Positions 8,229 to 17,896 of a DNA stretch of 64,000 nt are shown here, one piece after another. Under the pieces are notes generated by a model. That model was not told the DNA's origin and made no database searches. It was given only the letters and a program-made list of their open reading frames with translations. Positions within the stretch are counted from its first letter, which is position 1. Every line of letters starts with the position of its first letter. The translations under genes and the position numbers were made by a program. Source of the stretch: Kaistia algarum (lineage in GTDB: Bacteria > Pseudomonadota > Alphaproteobacteria > Rhizobiales > Kaistiaceae); assembly GCF_026343945.1 (NCBI RefSeq), contig NZ_JAPKNJ010000002.1, positions 1,030,533 to 1,094,532 of the forward strand. The letters run 5' to 3'.

Positions 8229-9169
8229 TTGAGCACCGAAATCATCATGTCGGCGAAACCGGCCTTATCGGCCTTGCGCACGATGCGGGCATTGGGCGTC
8301 TTCTTCTCCCAGCCTTCCACCAGGCCGGCCGGATAGACGGCGGAGAAGCCGCGCGTCGTCTCGCCGCCGACTTCCATCTCGACCACCGCCTCGACGCTTT
8401 CGAGGATCAGGCTTTCGTCGATCGCCATGGCGGTGGTCAGCGAATCCGGATGGGTGTTCATGATCGCGCCATAGCGCTCGCGCGCGGTCTTCATCGGCGT
8501 CTCCGATACGTCCATGTAGAATTTGGAGAGCTTCGTCCCGAGGCCGGCGATGCGCTCGATCGTGTCGGCATGGAAAAAGCCGGAGGAGAGCGTCAGCGTC
8601 CAGGTCGAGAGCGTGACGTTGAAGCCGGCTTCCAGCACAATCTTCGCCGCCTCCGGATCGACGTAGAAATTGAACTCGGCAGCCGGCGTGACATTGCCGA
8701 CCGCGTTGTCGGTGCCGCCCATGATCCAGAGCTGCTTCAGCGCCTTGGCGATGCGCGGCTCCTTCAAATAGGCGAGCGCGATATTGGTCAGCGGCGCCTG
8801 CGCGATGATCGAGATCTCGCCCGGATTGGCCATGACGAGATCGATGATGGCGTCGATGGCGTGCTTCGCCTCGGGGCGCTGCTTCGCCTTCTCGAACACC
8901 ATCTCGCTCATGCCGTTGGAGCCGTGATAGCTCGCGGCGCGCCAGCGGCCCATCAGCGGGCGGGCGCTGCCGAGATAGACCGGCACCTCCCCGCCCCGCC
9001 CCGCGACCTCGATCGTGTGCAGGGCGTTCTCGACCTGAAGGTCGAAGGCGACATTGCCATTGCAGATCGTCACCGCCTCCAGGCTGGCATTCGGATGCAG
9101 GAGACCGAGCAGCAGCGAAAAGCAGTCGTCGCCGGCCGTATCCGTGTCGATAATCAGGCGCGTGGTCAC
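8225..9169 (-). CDS. nucleoside hydrolase (IunH-type), first copy
   Basis: A 314-residue inosine/uridine-preferring nucleoside hydrolase family protein that would hydrolyse the N-glycosidic bond of a ribonucleoside. The Ca2+/ribose-binding N-terminus is IIDTDTAGDD (Asp8, Asp10, Asp14, Asp15); the canonical Pro-Gly between the Asp pairs is Thr-Ala here. IMGG and TPAAEFNFYVDPEAA are intact, and the C-terminal Asp is kept in HPDSLTTAMAID. It overlaps both neighbours by four bases (cupin stop at 9166 and LLM start at 8228). The altered P-loop-like stretch and operon position suggest a non-standard nucleoside rather than inosine or uridine. This is inference. Confidence 0.93.
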   Translation of the reverse strand: MTTRLIIDTDTAGDDCFSLLLGLLHPNASLEAVTICNGNVAFDLQVENALHTIEVAGRGGEVPVYLGSARPLMGRWRAASYHGSNGMSEMVFEKAKQRPEAKHAIDAIIDLVMANPGEISIIAQAPLTNIALAYLKEPRIAKALKQLWIMGGTDNAVGNVTPAAEFNFYVDPEAAKIVLEAGFNVTLSTWTLTLSSGFFHADTIERIAGLGTKLSKFYMDVSETPMKTARERYGAIMNTHPDSLTTAMAIDESLILESVEAVVEMEVGGETTRGFSAVYPAGLVEGWEKKTPNARIVRKADKAGFADMMISVLK

Positions 9170-10131
9170 TTGGCTGCATCCAGGAATGTGAAGCCCATGG
9201 TGCGGGCGTGATAGTGCAGGCCGCCATCCTGGACGATCAGGAACATGGCGCGCTCGTCGCTGTCATTGTGATGGGAATGCGGCTCGGTCGCCGGCGTCAC
9301 CAGCGTCGCGAAAGGTGACCAGTCGCAGCGCTCACCGCCGACCATCGAATAGCAGTTCTCGCCCTTCAGGATCAGCGTGATCGCCGCCGAATTGTGCCGA
9401 TGCGCCCGCTGCTGCTCGCCGGCCGGAACGGTATTCAACGAGAGCGTCAGCGTCGGCAGGATGTTGCGGGCCGCCTCCTGGCGGTCGGAGGAGAAGATGA
9501 GCGCGATGCCTGAGGTCGTGGCGTTCTGCGCGGCTTCGATCACCTTCTGAAGCTGGAGCGCGATCTCGCCCGCCGGATAATGCACGGCGTCGACCGGCGC
9601 CTCGGCGGAATCGGCGGGGCGGAGCGAATCGAAGGCGAGCTGAGGCTCGTTTGTGACAACCCAGAGCACAGCGCCGCCATCAAGGGCCGAAAGGCTAGTC
9701 GGCACGCCGCCGGGTGCCAGAAAGACGTCGCCCGGGCGGAAATCGAAGGCCTCGGTTCCCGCTGCGACCGAGCCGGAGCCACGGATGACGTACCAGATGG
9801 CACCCGTTGCGCGGAAATCGGCGGTGAGCGTTTCCCGGGGAGCGATCGACGCATAGCGCGCCAGCATGAGAGGCGTCGTGGACGGAAAAGGCGAGCCTAT
9901 CGCCGCCGACTGGTCGCAGGCATAGAAGCCGGTCGCGCCCGAAGAGAGGGCGAGTTCCGGCTCGCTCACGAAGCGCGTCGCCGGAACCGGCGGAAGCTTG
10001 ACGTTGAATGCATTGCCGGAGTTGAAGAAGCGCGCCCGGGCCGCCGCGGGTCCATTGGGACCGGAGGGGAGTTGAACCGGCATCTCCGCCATGTCGATCG
10101 GAGCCGGCTTCGGCGCGGGCTGGCTGGTCAT
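9166..10131 (-). CDS. bicupin protein (gentisate-dioxygenase-like)
   Basis: A 321-residue two-cupin protein. The first cupin covers roughly residues 90-155 (WYVIRGSGSVAAG, FRPGDVFLAPGG) and lacks the usual metal His pair. The second (about residues 230-310) keeps HRHNSAAITLILKG and PHSHHND, so only this domain is likely to bind metal. The architecture resembles gentisate and related ring-cleaving dioxygenases, but specificity is not evident. The frame is open to 10305; the ATG at 10131 is chosen because AGGAGAGA lies just upstream and the amidase stop is at 10143. It may be a ring-opening dioxygenase acting on the product of the oxidation steps (inference). Confidence 0.85.
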   Translation of the reverse strand: MTSQPAPKPAPIDMAEMPVQLPSGPNGPAAARARFFNSGNAFNVKLPPVPATRFVSEPELALSSGATGFYACDQSAAIGSPFPSTTPLMLARYASIAPRETLTADFRATGAIWYVIRGSGSVAAGTEAFDFRPGDVFLAPGGVPTSLSALDGGAVLWVVTNEPQLAFDSLRPADSAEAPVDAVHYPAGEIALQLQKVIEAAQNATTSGIALIFSSDRQEAARNILPTLTLSLNTVPAGEQQRAHRHNSAAITLILKGENCYSMVGGERCDWSPFATLVTPATEPHSHHNDSDERAMFLIVQDGGLHYHARTMGFTFLDAAK

Positions 10132-10142
10132 CGGATCTCTCC

Positions 10143-11543
10143 TCAAAGTACCGGACGGCGACGATGCCAGTCGGTCACGGTCTGATAGGCATGGGCGGCA
10201 CGGCAAATCAGTGCTTCCGCGAACGGCCTGCCGGCGAACTGGAACGCCATGGGAATGCCGGAACGGCTGGCGCCGCAAGGTACCGTGATCGTCGGATAAC
10301 CGCACACGTCGAAAGGTGCGTTGAACGGCCCGACAGCGAGAATGCCGTCAGGGTCGGGGCCCAGCGTCGACATATATTCAAGCGTCGGACCGGCCACGGG
10401 GATGGTCGGGACCAGCAGCAGGTCGATCGGGTCAAACATCAGCGCGATCGCACCATTGAATGAGCGCCGCGATTTCAAGGCCTCGGCCAGTTCGAACGCA
10501 GTGACGCGGCTGCCATGGTCCAGAAGCGCTGCCAACCGCTCGCCATATTGGTCGCGCATTGCGGGGAAGGTGTCGCGATGCGCGATGGCGGCCTCGACCG
10601 CGCATTGCGTATGCCAGCCATAGAGAATGGCCTGCGTGTCGGGAAAGCTCACATCGACGAAGCACGCACCGAGCCCGGTCATCACCCCGACGGCCGCCTC
10701 GATGGAAGCCAGCACCTCGTCGTCGGCCTTCGCCCGCATGAAGCTCCAGTCTATGCCGATGGTGAAGCCGGCAACGCCGCCCTCGATCTCGGCGAGATAA
10801 TCGGGAACCACGTTCGGGGAAGCGGTCGGATCCAGCGGATCAGCCCCGGCGATCACCTGCAGCAGCGCGGCGGCGTCCTTCGCGGAGCGGGCCATGGAGC
10901 CGACATGATCGAGCGATTCGGCGAGCGGGAATACACCGTGGCGCGAGACGCGGCCCCAGGTCGGTTTGATGCCGGTCAGACCGCAGGAGGCCGAAGGCAG
11001 GCGGATCGAGCCACCCGTATCGGTGCCGAGCGTGCCATAGGCCAGGCCCGACGTGACGGCGACGCCGGAGCCGCTGGAGGAGTTGCCGGTCCAGTGTGCC
11101 GCGCCAAAGGGATTGATCGGCTCGGTGACCGTTGGATGATGCTGGGCATAGACGCCTTCGGTCGCCGTCAGCTTGCCGAGCAGGATCGCGCCGGCATCGC
11201 GCAGGCGCTGCGTCGTCGTCGATTCATGCGGCACCTGCCAGTCGGCGTAGATCGACGAGCCGAGGCTGGTCTTGATGTCGGTGGTGTAGAAGACGTCCTT
11301 CACCGCAACGGGAATGCCGTGCAGCGGGCTGCGCCGGAGACCGGCCGCGATCTCGGCATCGGCCCTGGCGGCGGCGGCCAGCGCCAGTTCCGGCTCGATG
11401 GCGACATAGGAATGGAGCGCGCCGTCAAAGCGGGCTACGCGCTCGATCATCAGTTCGGTGAGCGCGACGGAGGTTACCGTGCCGCTATCGAGATGCGGCG
11501 CCAGGGCCGTGAACTCCTCCGCCCAAAGTTGCTGCTCGGTCAT
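10143..11543 (-). CDS. amidase-signature family amidohydrolase
   Basis: First gene of the minus-strand operon; 466 residues with a complete Ser-Ser-Lys amidase-signature site: Lys82 (AVKD), cis-Ser155 in the SSSGSG stretch and nucleophile Ser179 in GTDTGGSI. Family members hydrolyse amides, carbamates, allophanate-like or malonamate-like compounds in the cytoplasm. The open frame runs to 11780, but the ATG at 11543 (GGATGAAGG upstream) gives the usual length and leaves a 251-base divergent regulatory region to the ABC operon. Its substrate is likely a linear amide from heterocycle ring opening; this is inference from context. Confidence 0.9.
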   Translation of the reverse strand: MTEQQLWAEEFTALAPHLDSGTVTSVALTELMIERVARFDGALHSYVAIEPELALAAAARADAEIAAGLRRSPLHGIPVAVKDVFYTTDIKTSLGSSIYADWQVPHESTTTQRLRDAGAILLGKLTATEGVYAQHHPTVTEPINPFGAAHWTGNSSSGSGVAVTSGLAYGTLGTDTGGSIRLPSASCGLTGIKPTWGRVSRHGVFPLAESLDHVGSMARSAKDAAALLQVIAGADPLDPTASPNVVPDYLAEIEGGVAGFTIGIDWSFMRAKADDEVLASIEAAVGVMTGLGACFVDVSFPDTQAILYGWHTQCAVEAAIAHRDTFPAMRDQYGERLAALLDHGSRVTAFELAEALKSRRSFNGAIALMFDPIDLLLVPTIPVAGPTLEYMSTLGPDPDGILAVGPFNAPFDVCGYPTITVPCGASRSGIPMAFQFAGRPFAEALICRAAHAYQTVTDWHRRRPVL

Positions 11544-11591
11544 GCCTTCATCCGACTGGGGATCGGCCGCGCATCGCGCCTGCCAGGATGG

Positions 11592-11603
11592 CGTATACAA
11601 TAA
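11592..11603. promoter_or_regulatory. candidate GntR operator, minus operon promoter
   Basis: The sequence GCGTATACAATA (reverse strand TATTGTATACGC) is centred on GTATAC, the usual core of FadR/VanR-type GntR operators. It lies about 50 bases upstream of the amidase start and close to a plausible -10 region read on the minus strand. It resembles the sites at 11765, 16042 and 17859. The assignment is by motif similarity only. Confidence 0.4.
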
Positions 11604-11764
11604 ATGACATTCTGGATAATCATTGCCCATAATGTGAGCGACGGCCGCCCATAAGCGTGGCGATGCGAGAGTTGGGTACCGCGAAGCTCGCGGATTGGAC
11701 TCCTTATAGATGGGAGGCCGGCCTGGAGTGCCGAACTGCGACTGGCATGCATATTGCTGAGCAC

Positions 11765-11778
11765 TTTCTGCATACATC
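11765..11778. promoter_or_regulatory. candidate GntR operator, ABC operon promoter
   Basis: TTCTGCATACATCA lies 17 bases before the ATG of the binding protein at 11795. Read against the reverse complement of the 16042 and 17859 sites (TTCTGTATGCAA), it matches at most positions around a TG-Y-AT-R-CA core. With the site at 11592 it would allow the GntR protein encoded at 16159-16884 to control both divergent operons. Confidence 0.45.
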
Positions 11779-11794
11779 AACCGGAGTGTCGGTC

Positions 11795-12802
11795 ATGACG
11801 TTCTTCAAGCATGGACTTGCCATGGCGGTCGTCGCCGCGGCAGCCGCATGGTCTGCGACAGCGCCAGCCGGCGCCGCCGAGCCCGTTTCCGTCCGTCTCA
11901 AATGGCTGCCGCAGGCGCAGTTCGCCGGCGTCTATGTCGCCAAGGCCAAGGGCTTCTATGAGGCAGCCGGCCTGGACGTGACAGTCAATCCCGGCGGCCC
12001 GAACATCAATGTCGAAACGCTCGTCGCCTCCGGCGCCGATACCTTCGGCGTCGCTTCCGGCACCGAGGGCGTGCTCTATTCGCGCGAAAAGAAGCTGCCG
12101 CTGAAGGCGATCGCCATGTCGCAGCAGATGACGCCCTTCGCCTATGTCGCCTACACCGAATCCGGCATCAATTCGGTCAAGGACTTCAAGGGCAAGAAGG
12201 TCGCCACCTGGATGGTCGGCCCGCAATATACGCTCTACTCCGTGCTCGCCGCCGAAGGTCTGCCGCAAAACGAAGTCGACATCGTCTCGCAGCCCTTCTC
12301 GATGCAGCCTTTCATCGACAAGCAATTCGATGTCGCGACGGTCACGCTCTACAACGAGCTGAACACGCTGAAGGAACAGGGCATCGACAACATCAAGCTG
12401 TTCCTGCCCGATGATTCCGGCGTCACGACGCAGCAGGACGCGATCGTCACCTCCGAGAAGATGATCACCGAGAAGCCCGAGCAGGTTCAGGCCTTCCTGA
12501 ACGCGACGCTCAAGGGCTGGAAATACGCGTTCGAGCACAAGGACGAGGCCGTCGACATTGTCATGGCGTCGGGCCCCGGCCTCGAGCGCAAGCATCAGGA
12601 GCTGATGCTGGCCGAAATCGAGCGCCTCATGGTTGCCAAGCTTGGCTCCTCGGAAGGTCTCGGCGCGATCGACCTCGTCTCGATCGGCAAGGTGCAGGAC
12701 GATTTGATCAAGTTCGGCGCGATGAAGACGCCGGTCGACGTCAAGGAAGCCTTCGACACCTCGTTCTGGGAGAAGGTCCCGGCCGAAGACAAGAAGATGT
12801 AG
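11795..12802 (+). CDS. NMT1-type ABC transporter substrate-binding protein
   Basis: A 335-residue exported binding protein of the ThiY/NMT1 group. Residues 1-30 form a Sec signal peptide with a hydrophobic AMAVVAAAAAWSATAPAG core and an AxA-type end (GAAEP). The mature protein opens with VRLKWLPQAQFAGVYVAKAKG, then the NPGGPNINVE loop. Known members deliver pyrimidine or other planar heterocycles to SsuBC-like ABC partners. The ORF is open upstream, but the ATG at 11795 is chosen because it begins the signal peptide and has GGAG 10 bases upstream. Downstream are the ATPase and two permeases of the same transporter, separated by a hairpin at 12838-12867. Confidence 0.92.
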   Translation: MTFFKHGLAMAVVAAAAAWSATAPAGAAEPVSVRLKWLPQAQFAGVYVAKAKGFYEAAGLDVTVNPGGPNINVETLVASGADTFGVASGTEGVLYSREKKLPLKAIAMSQQMTPFAYVAYTESGINSVKDFKGKKVATWMVGPQYTLYSVLAAEGLPQNEVDIVSQPFSMQPFIDKQFDVATVTLYNELNTLKEQGIDNIKLFLPDDSGVTTQQDAIVTSEKMITEKPEQVQAFLNATLKGWKYAFEHKDEAVDIVMASGPGLERKHQELMLAEIERLMVAKLGSSEGLGAIDLVSIGKVQDDLIKFGAMKTPVDVKEAFDTSFWEKVPAEDKKM

Positions 12803-12837
12803 GTTTTCGGCGCCGCCCCACAGCCGCCGAATACAGG

Positions 12838-12867
12838 CGACCCGCCGTAGACAATCGCGGTGGGTCG
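12838..12867 (+). other. intercistronic hairpin between binding protein and ATPase genes
   Basis: CGACCCGCCG (12838-12847) can pair with CGGTGGGTCG (12858-12867), nine of ten positions matching, with a 10-base loop. No U-tract follows, so it is not a standard terminator. Hairpins in this position in ABC operons often protect the upstream binding-protein mRNA and give it higher expression than the membrane components; that role is inferred. Confidence 0.5.
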
Positions 12868-12899
12868 CTCAGCGCAGTTGCAGCAAGCAAGGAGAGCGG

Positions 12900-13744
<845 letters not shown>

Positions 13745-13748
<4 letters not shown>

Positions 13749-14494
13749 CGATCCGCGACGCCGTCCGCACGCCCTATGCCGCGGTGCTGATCGTCGCGTT
13801 GCTCTGGCTTGTCTGCGTGCCGCTGTTCAAGATCGAGCCGCGCTACCTGCCCGCCCTCCCCGTCGTAATCGCCGATGCCGCCTCGGTCTGGCGTGAGCTC
13901 GCCGCCGGCTTCTGGCGGACCTTTTTGGAGACCGTGCTGGGCTTCCTCGCGGGCTCGCTGCTCGGCATTGCGTTCGGCATCGCCTTTGCCTCCTCGCGGC
14001 TGCTTGAGCGTGCGCTCTTCCCGATCTTCGTCGCGCTCCAGACCGTGCCCGTCATCGCCTTTGGCGCGATCGTCGTCATCTGGTTCGGCAATACGATCCT
14101 CGCCAAGGTCGTGATCGCGCTCTACCTTGCGTTCTTCCCGGTCGCGGTGAACACGCTGCGCGGCCTCGAACAGGCCGATCCGCAACGCATCGCGCTGATG
14201 CGGAGTTTCGGCGCCTCTCGCCTCACCCTCTTTCTCAAGCTGCAACTGCCGACGGCGGCGCCGAACATTATCATCGGCATGAAACTCGCCGTGGCGCTCA
14301 GCCTTGCCGGCGCGGTCGTTGGCGAATGGTTCGGCGATACGGTCGGTCTCGGCGTCATGCTGTTGCAGGCGCTTTACTTCGAGCAGATCGCCCGCGTCTG
14401 GGTGTTGATTATCGCCTGCGGGGTGCTCGGAACGCTGCTTTATGGCGCGCTCGCGCTTCTCGAAAGGAGGTTCGTATGGTGGCGACCCGATTGA
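13745..14494 (+). CDS. ABC transporter permease (first)
   Basis: A 249-residue inner-membrane permease of the BPD_transp_1/SsuC family with about six membrane segments. The cytoplasmic EAA-like loop is seen around DPQRIALMRSFGASRLTLFLKLQLP. The open frame extends upstream to 13601, but the ATG at 13745 overlaps the ATPase stop. The next permease starts inside this gene (14476). The two permeases likely form a heterodimeric channel. Confidence 0.92.
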
Positions 14495-15234
14495 AGTCGC
14501 TTGGCAACGCCCTCCCCGTCGCCGCGGCGCTCGTTCTGCTGCTGCTCGCCTGGCAGTTTGGCGCGGCGGTGCTGGACGTGCCGACTTACATCCTGCCGAA
14601 GCCGGCCGAGATCCTCGCAACCGCCCTGGGCCGCATCGGATTCTTCGGCGGGCAACTCTATGTCACGCTGGTCGAGGCGGTCGGCGGCTTCCTGATCGGA
14701 TCCGCACTCGGCATTCTCCTCGCCGTGCTCATGATCCTGCTGCCGGTGCTGGAGATCATGCTGATGCCGCTCGCCATGGTCATCAATGCGGTGCCGTCGA
14801 TCGCCTTCGTGCCCTTGGTGCTGCTCTGGTTCGGGCTTGGCATGAGTTCCAAGATCGCGATCGGCGCGCTCGCCGTCGTCTTCGTCGTGCTGCTGAATGT
14901 GCTGTCCGGCCTGAAGCGGCCCGACGCCGAGGCGATCAATCTGATGCGCTCCTTCGGGGCCAGCCGGATTGGCATTCTCTGGCGGCTCCAGCTCCCGGCC
15001 GGCATGCCCTCGCTGGTCACCGGCCTTCGCGTCGGCCTTGCCCGCAGCACCATCGCCGTCATCGTGGCGGAAATGATGGGCGCCTATAGCGGCATCGGGC
15101 AAGTCATCTATCAGGCGACCGCACAGGTCGATTCTCTCACGGTCTGGGCGGCGGTGTTCGTCGCCTCGCTGGCCAGTCTCGCGCTTTATGGCGTGCTGGT
15201 TGCCCTCGACCGCAAGCTCGTATGGTGGAGATGA
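14476..15234 (+). CDS. ABC transporter permease (second)
   Basis: A 252-residue BPD_transp_1/SsuC-type permease, paralogous to its neighbour. The EAA-like loop is DAEAINLMRSFGASRIGILWRLQLP, nearly the same as in the first permease, which supports a duplication. The open frame starts earlier (14326), but the ATG at 14476 follows a near-perfect AAAGGAGG (14463-14470) and begins a normal first membrane segment. It overlaps the first permease by 19 bases and the aldolase gene follows directly. Confidence 0.92.
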   Translation: MVATRLKSLGNALPVAAALVLLLLAWQFGAAVLDVPTYILPKPAEILATALGRIGFFGGQLYVTLVEAVGGFLIGSALGILLAVLMILLPVLEIMLMPLAMVINAVPSIAFVPLVLLWFGLGMSSKIAIGALAVVFVVLLNVLSGLKRPDAEAINLMRSFGASRIGILWRLQLPAGMPSLVTGLRVGLARSTIAVIVAEMMGAYSGIGQVIYQATAQVDSLTVWAAVFVASLASLALYGVLVALDRKLVWWR

Positions 15235-15236
15235 AC

Positions 15237-16025
15237 ATGGCGCCGTTCCCGGCCAATGCCGATCCCGCGCTCGATATCGGCTCGACAGACGAGGCGGCGC
15301 TGCGCATCCAGCTCGCCGCCTGCTTCCGCCTCATTGCGCATTTCGGCATGGATGATCTGATCTACAATCACATCTCCGTCCGCCTGCCGGGGCCGGAGCA
15401 TCATTTCCTGATCAACCCCTACGGCCTGTTCTTCTCGGAGATCGACGCCTCCTGCTTCGTCAAGATCGACCTCGACGGCAACAAGGTCGAGCCGAGCGAC
15501 CATGAGGTGAACCAGGCCGGCTTCGTCATCCATTCGGCGATCCACTCAGGCCGCGAGGATGCGCTCTGTGTCCTGCATACGCATTCGGAGGCCGCGACCG
15601 CCATCTCGGCGCTGGAGGAAGGCCTGTTGCCGGTCAGCCAGTTCGCCATGCGTTACCAGGGCCATATGGGGGTCCACGACTATGAAGGGGTCGCGATCGA
15701 TACCGACGAACGTCAGCGCCTCATCGACGATATCGGACCGCACAACACGCTGATCCTGCGCAATCATGGCGTGCTGACCACAGGCCGCACCATTCAGGAA
15801 GCGTTTATCCTGATGTATTATTTCGAGAAGGCGGCGCGGGTTCAGCTGCTCGCACAAACGGGTATCGCCGGCGGCGCCCATCTCGCTTTGCCGGGGGACG
15901 AGATAACCGACAAGGCGGCGCGGCAGTTCAACGACCATCACGGCGACATTCGTGCCCCCGGCACGCGGGAATGGCCGGCCTTCATCCGGCTCCTCGACCG
16001 GACCGACCCGAGCTATCGCAATTGA
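15237..16025 (+). CDS. class II aldolase/adducin family protein
   Basis: A metal-dependent class II aldolase/adducin-fold protein of about 262 residues, the fold of L-fuculose-phosphate aldolase, RhaD and several decarboxylases. Zinc-ligand motifs are CVLHTHS and, later, LRNHGVL. Start choice is open: ATG codons at 15222, 15231 (ATGA overlap with the permease stop) and 15237 are all possible. The last is preferred because GGTGGAG (15224-15230) lies six bases before it. Sitting between the ABC importer and the regulator, it may cleave or decarboxylate a pathway intermediate or the released sugar. No substrate can be named. Confidence 0.85.
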   Translation: MAPFPANADPALDIGSTDEAALRIQLAACFRLIAHFGMDDLIYNHISVRLPGPEHHFLINPYGLFFSEIDASCFVKIDLDGNKVEPSDHEVNQAGFVIHSAIHSGREDALCVLHTHSEAATAISALEEGLLPVSQFAMRYQGHMGVHDYEGVAIDTDERQRLIDDIGPHNTLILRNHGVLTTGRTIQEAFILMYYFEKAARVQLLAQTGIAGGAHLALPGDEITDKAARQFNDHHGDIRAPGTREWPAFIRLLDRTDPSYRN

Positions 16026-16041
16026 ATCCAGGTAGTCGCTC

Positions 16042-16053
16042 GTTGCATACAGA
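16042..16053. promoter_or_regulatory. candidate GntR operator upstream of the GntR gene
   Basis: TTGCATACAGAA occurs here and is repeated identically at 17859-17870. It lies in the 133-base gap between the aldolase and the GntR gene, about 105 bases before the regulator start, consistent with autoregulation. Binding by the encoded GntR is inferred from position and from the TGYATRCA core typical of FCD-type GntR operators. Confidence 0.5.
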
Positions 16054-16158
16054 ACCGCATTTCGAGAATACAGCCATGGCGAGGTCCGCAAGCGTCGGGT
16101 GGGCAGGCCCACCGAACCGGACCGGATTGTTGGAAGCAGGGCGAAACAGGCGGGAATC

Positions 16159-16884
16159 ATGACGGCGCGCGGACGCAGCCAGGCGGCAGTGACGGAGGAA
16201 GCGGTGACGATCCGCGTACGCAGCGGCACGCTCTCGGAGGACCTTCGCAACGAGCTTGAAGAGATGATCGTCTCGGGCCGTCTTCAGCCCGGCTCGAAGC
16301 TCGACGAGGCGGAAATCGCAACGCAGTTCGATGTCTCGCGTACCCCGGTGCGCGAGGCGCTGAAGGCGCTGATCGCCACGGGCCTCGTCGAGGTCAAGGG
16401 CCGGCAGGGCGTCACGGTCGCCACCATCTCGATCCCCATCCTGCTGGAGATGTTCGAGATGATGGCGGCGCTGGAGGGGCTGTGCGCCAAGCTCGCGGCC
16501 CGCCGCGCCACGCTGACCGAGAAGGCCAATCTGCGCGCCATCCACGCCAAGCTGATCGACGCGCTGGATACGAAGGATCCCGAGCGATTCTACGCCGTCA
16601 ATCATGAGTTCCATGACGCGCTCTACGATGCGGCGCATACGCATTTTCTCGCCGGCCAGACGCGGGCGCTGCGGCGCCGCGTGGCTGCCTATCGCCGCCA
16701 TGTCACCCACCAACCAGGCCGCATGGCCGCGACCATCGGCGAGCATGAGCGAATCCTGGAAGCGATCGAACGCGCCGACGCGGAGACAGCTTTCCGTGCC
16801 GCGAGCGAGCATGTGAATCTCCTCGGCGACGATATGGCCGACTTCATCTCGTCGCTGCCGCCCGGTCTGACGCAGTCGCTATGA
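16159..16884 (+). CDS. GntR family transcriptional regulator (FCD/FadR-VanR type)
   Basis: A 241-residue ligand-responsive regulator. A winged helix occupies about residues 20-90 (LRNELEEMIVSGRLQPGSKL and the recognition region QFDVSRTPVREALKAL). The rest is an all-helical FCD domain with likely metal/ligand His residues in NHEFHDALY and in the later HVTH and EH positions. The ATG at 16159 has AGGCGGGAA upstream; an in-frame GTG at 16099 is a less likely start. Proteins of this class repress catabolic operons and release DNA when a small acid or other metabolite binds. It probably controls this operon, the divergent one and the unit at 17897. Confidence 0.92.
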   Translation: MTARGRSQAAVTEEAVTIRVRSGTLSEDLRNELEEMIVSGRLQPGSKLDEAEIATQFDVSRTPVREALKALIATGLVEVKGRQGVTVATISIPILLEMFEMMAALEGLCAKLAARRATLTEKANLRAIHAKLIDALDTKDPERFYAVNHEFHDALYDAAHTHFLAGQTRALRRRVAAYRRHVTHQPGRMAATIGEHERILEAIERADAETAFRAASEHVNLLGDDMADFISSLPPGLTQSL

Positions 16885-17718
16885 GAAGCGGCCTTCCAGC
16901 AGGCCGAGCGCCAAGGCGTTGAAGGCCTCCGGCGTTTCCAGCATCGGGAAATGACCGGTATTGCCGATGAGGCGGACGTCGAGGCCCGGAAGGTCGAGCA
17001 GTTCGTTGCGCGCGGCGAGCATCGCTGAATTGATCGTCGCGGCAGGGACGGCGAGTTCGCCCCAGCGCGCCTCGATGTCCCAGGCGAGCAGCGCCTCCAG
17101 AACGGCGAGCGCGACCGGTGGACGGGAGGAAGCCATGGCGTCCCCGATCCACGCGACGACCGCCGGATCGACCGAGGGATCGGTGATCGCGCCTACCATT
17201 CCGCGCATCGTGCCGGCGAAATCATCACCGAAAGCCGCACAGCGCTCGCGGATTTCCCCATCCGGCCGGCGGCCGTAAAAGGCGGCCTCGTTGAAGGTGT
17301 CGACGCCGAGCATGAAGCGGCATTTCGGGCCCAGCGCTAGCGCCGCCTCGACCGCGACCGCGCCACCCATGGAATGACCCACCAGGCCGACATCGCTGGC
17401 GCCCAGCGCATCGACAACGGCGGCAACATCGGCGCCGAAAGCTTCGATCGACCACCGCCGGTCGCCCCTCTTCGCGTTCGCCTCGCCATGACCAGGCAGG
17501 TCGATCGTGACAACGCGGAAGCGCAGCGAAAGCGGCTCGATCTGCGGCGCCCAGAAGTCCTGATTGCAGCTCCAACCATGGATGAACAACAGGAGGGGTC
17601 CCTCACCGCCATGGTCGCGCACCTCGATCGGGAGGCCGTCCGCGGCGTGGACCGCAAAGGTTCGCCGCAAGGTTTTTTCACTGCCGGGCGAAATGGCCGA
17701 CAGAGGATTTCGTGACAT
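16879..17718 (-). CDS. alpha/beta hydrolase
   Basis: A 279-residue alpha/beta-hydrolase-fold enzyme. The nucleophile elbow is GHSMGG (LVGHSMGGAV), the oxyanion region is FIHGWSCNQDFW and the catalytic His is in NTGHFPM. Such enzymes hydrolyse esters, lactones, amides or C-C bonds. It is convergent with the GntR gene and their 3' ends overlap by six bases. It is divergent from the PPC/ECF operon, so the 178 bases between 17718 and 17897 hold promoters for both. No clear Shine-Dalgarno sequence precedes the ATG at 17718. It may act on a lactone or ester intermediate of the same pathway (inference). Confidence 0.88.
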   Translation of the reverse strand: MSRNPLSAISPGSEKTLRRTFAVHAADGLPIEVRDHGGEGPLLLFIHGWSCNQDFWAPQIEPLSLRFRVVTIDLPGHGEANAKRGDRRWSIEAFGADVAAVVDALGASDVGLVGHSMGGAVAVEAALALGPKCRFMLGVDTFNEAAFYGRRPDGEIRERCAAFGDDFAGTMRGMVGAITDPSVDPAVVAWIGDAMASSRPPVALAVLEALLAWDIEARWGELAVPAATINSAMLAARNELLDLPGLDVRLIGNTGHFPMLETPEAFNALALGLLEGRFS

Positions 17719-17858
17719 GCGGGAGGTCCAGTGCTTCTATGCGACAGGCCAATCGTAATGCAGGAAGCTGCCCTTCGGCCTGCCCATTCGCGAGGCAATG
17801 ACCGATCGCTATTTCCGCAATCGGCTGCCTTGACCGGGCTTATCCAAAGAAACGATAG

Positions 17859-17870
17859 TTGCATACAGAA
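17859..17870. promoter_or_regulatory. candidate GntR operator, hydrolase/PPC-ECF divergent promoter
   Basis: A second exact copy of TTGCATACAGAA, 27 bases before the ATG of the PPC-domain gene and in the divergent region with the alpha/beta hydrolase. The identity with the 16042 site is hard to explain by chance in GC-rich sequence and links this operon to the GntR regulon. Confidence 0.5.
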
Positions 17871-17896
17871 ATCATATCCCTGTGGACAATGACGCC

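Noticed and set aside
733..12802. THI5-type HMP-phosphate synthase
   Set aside because: The binding-fold proteins lack the Cys-rich motif of THI5 enzymes and lie with transport and oxidase genes, not thiamin genes.
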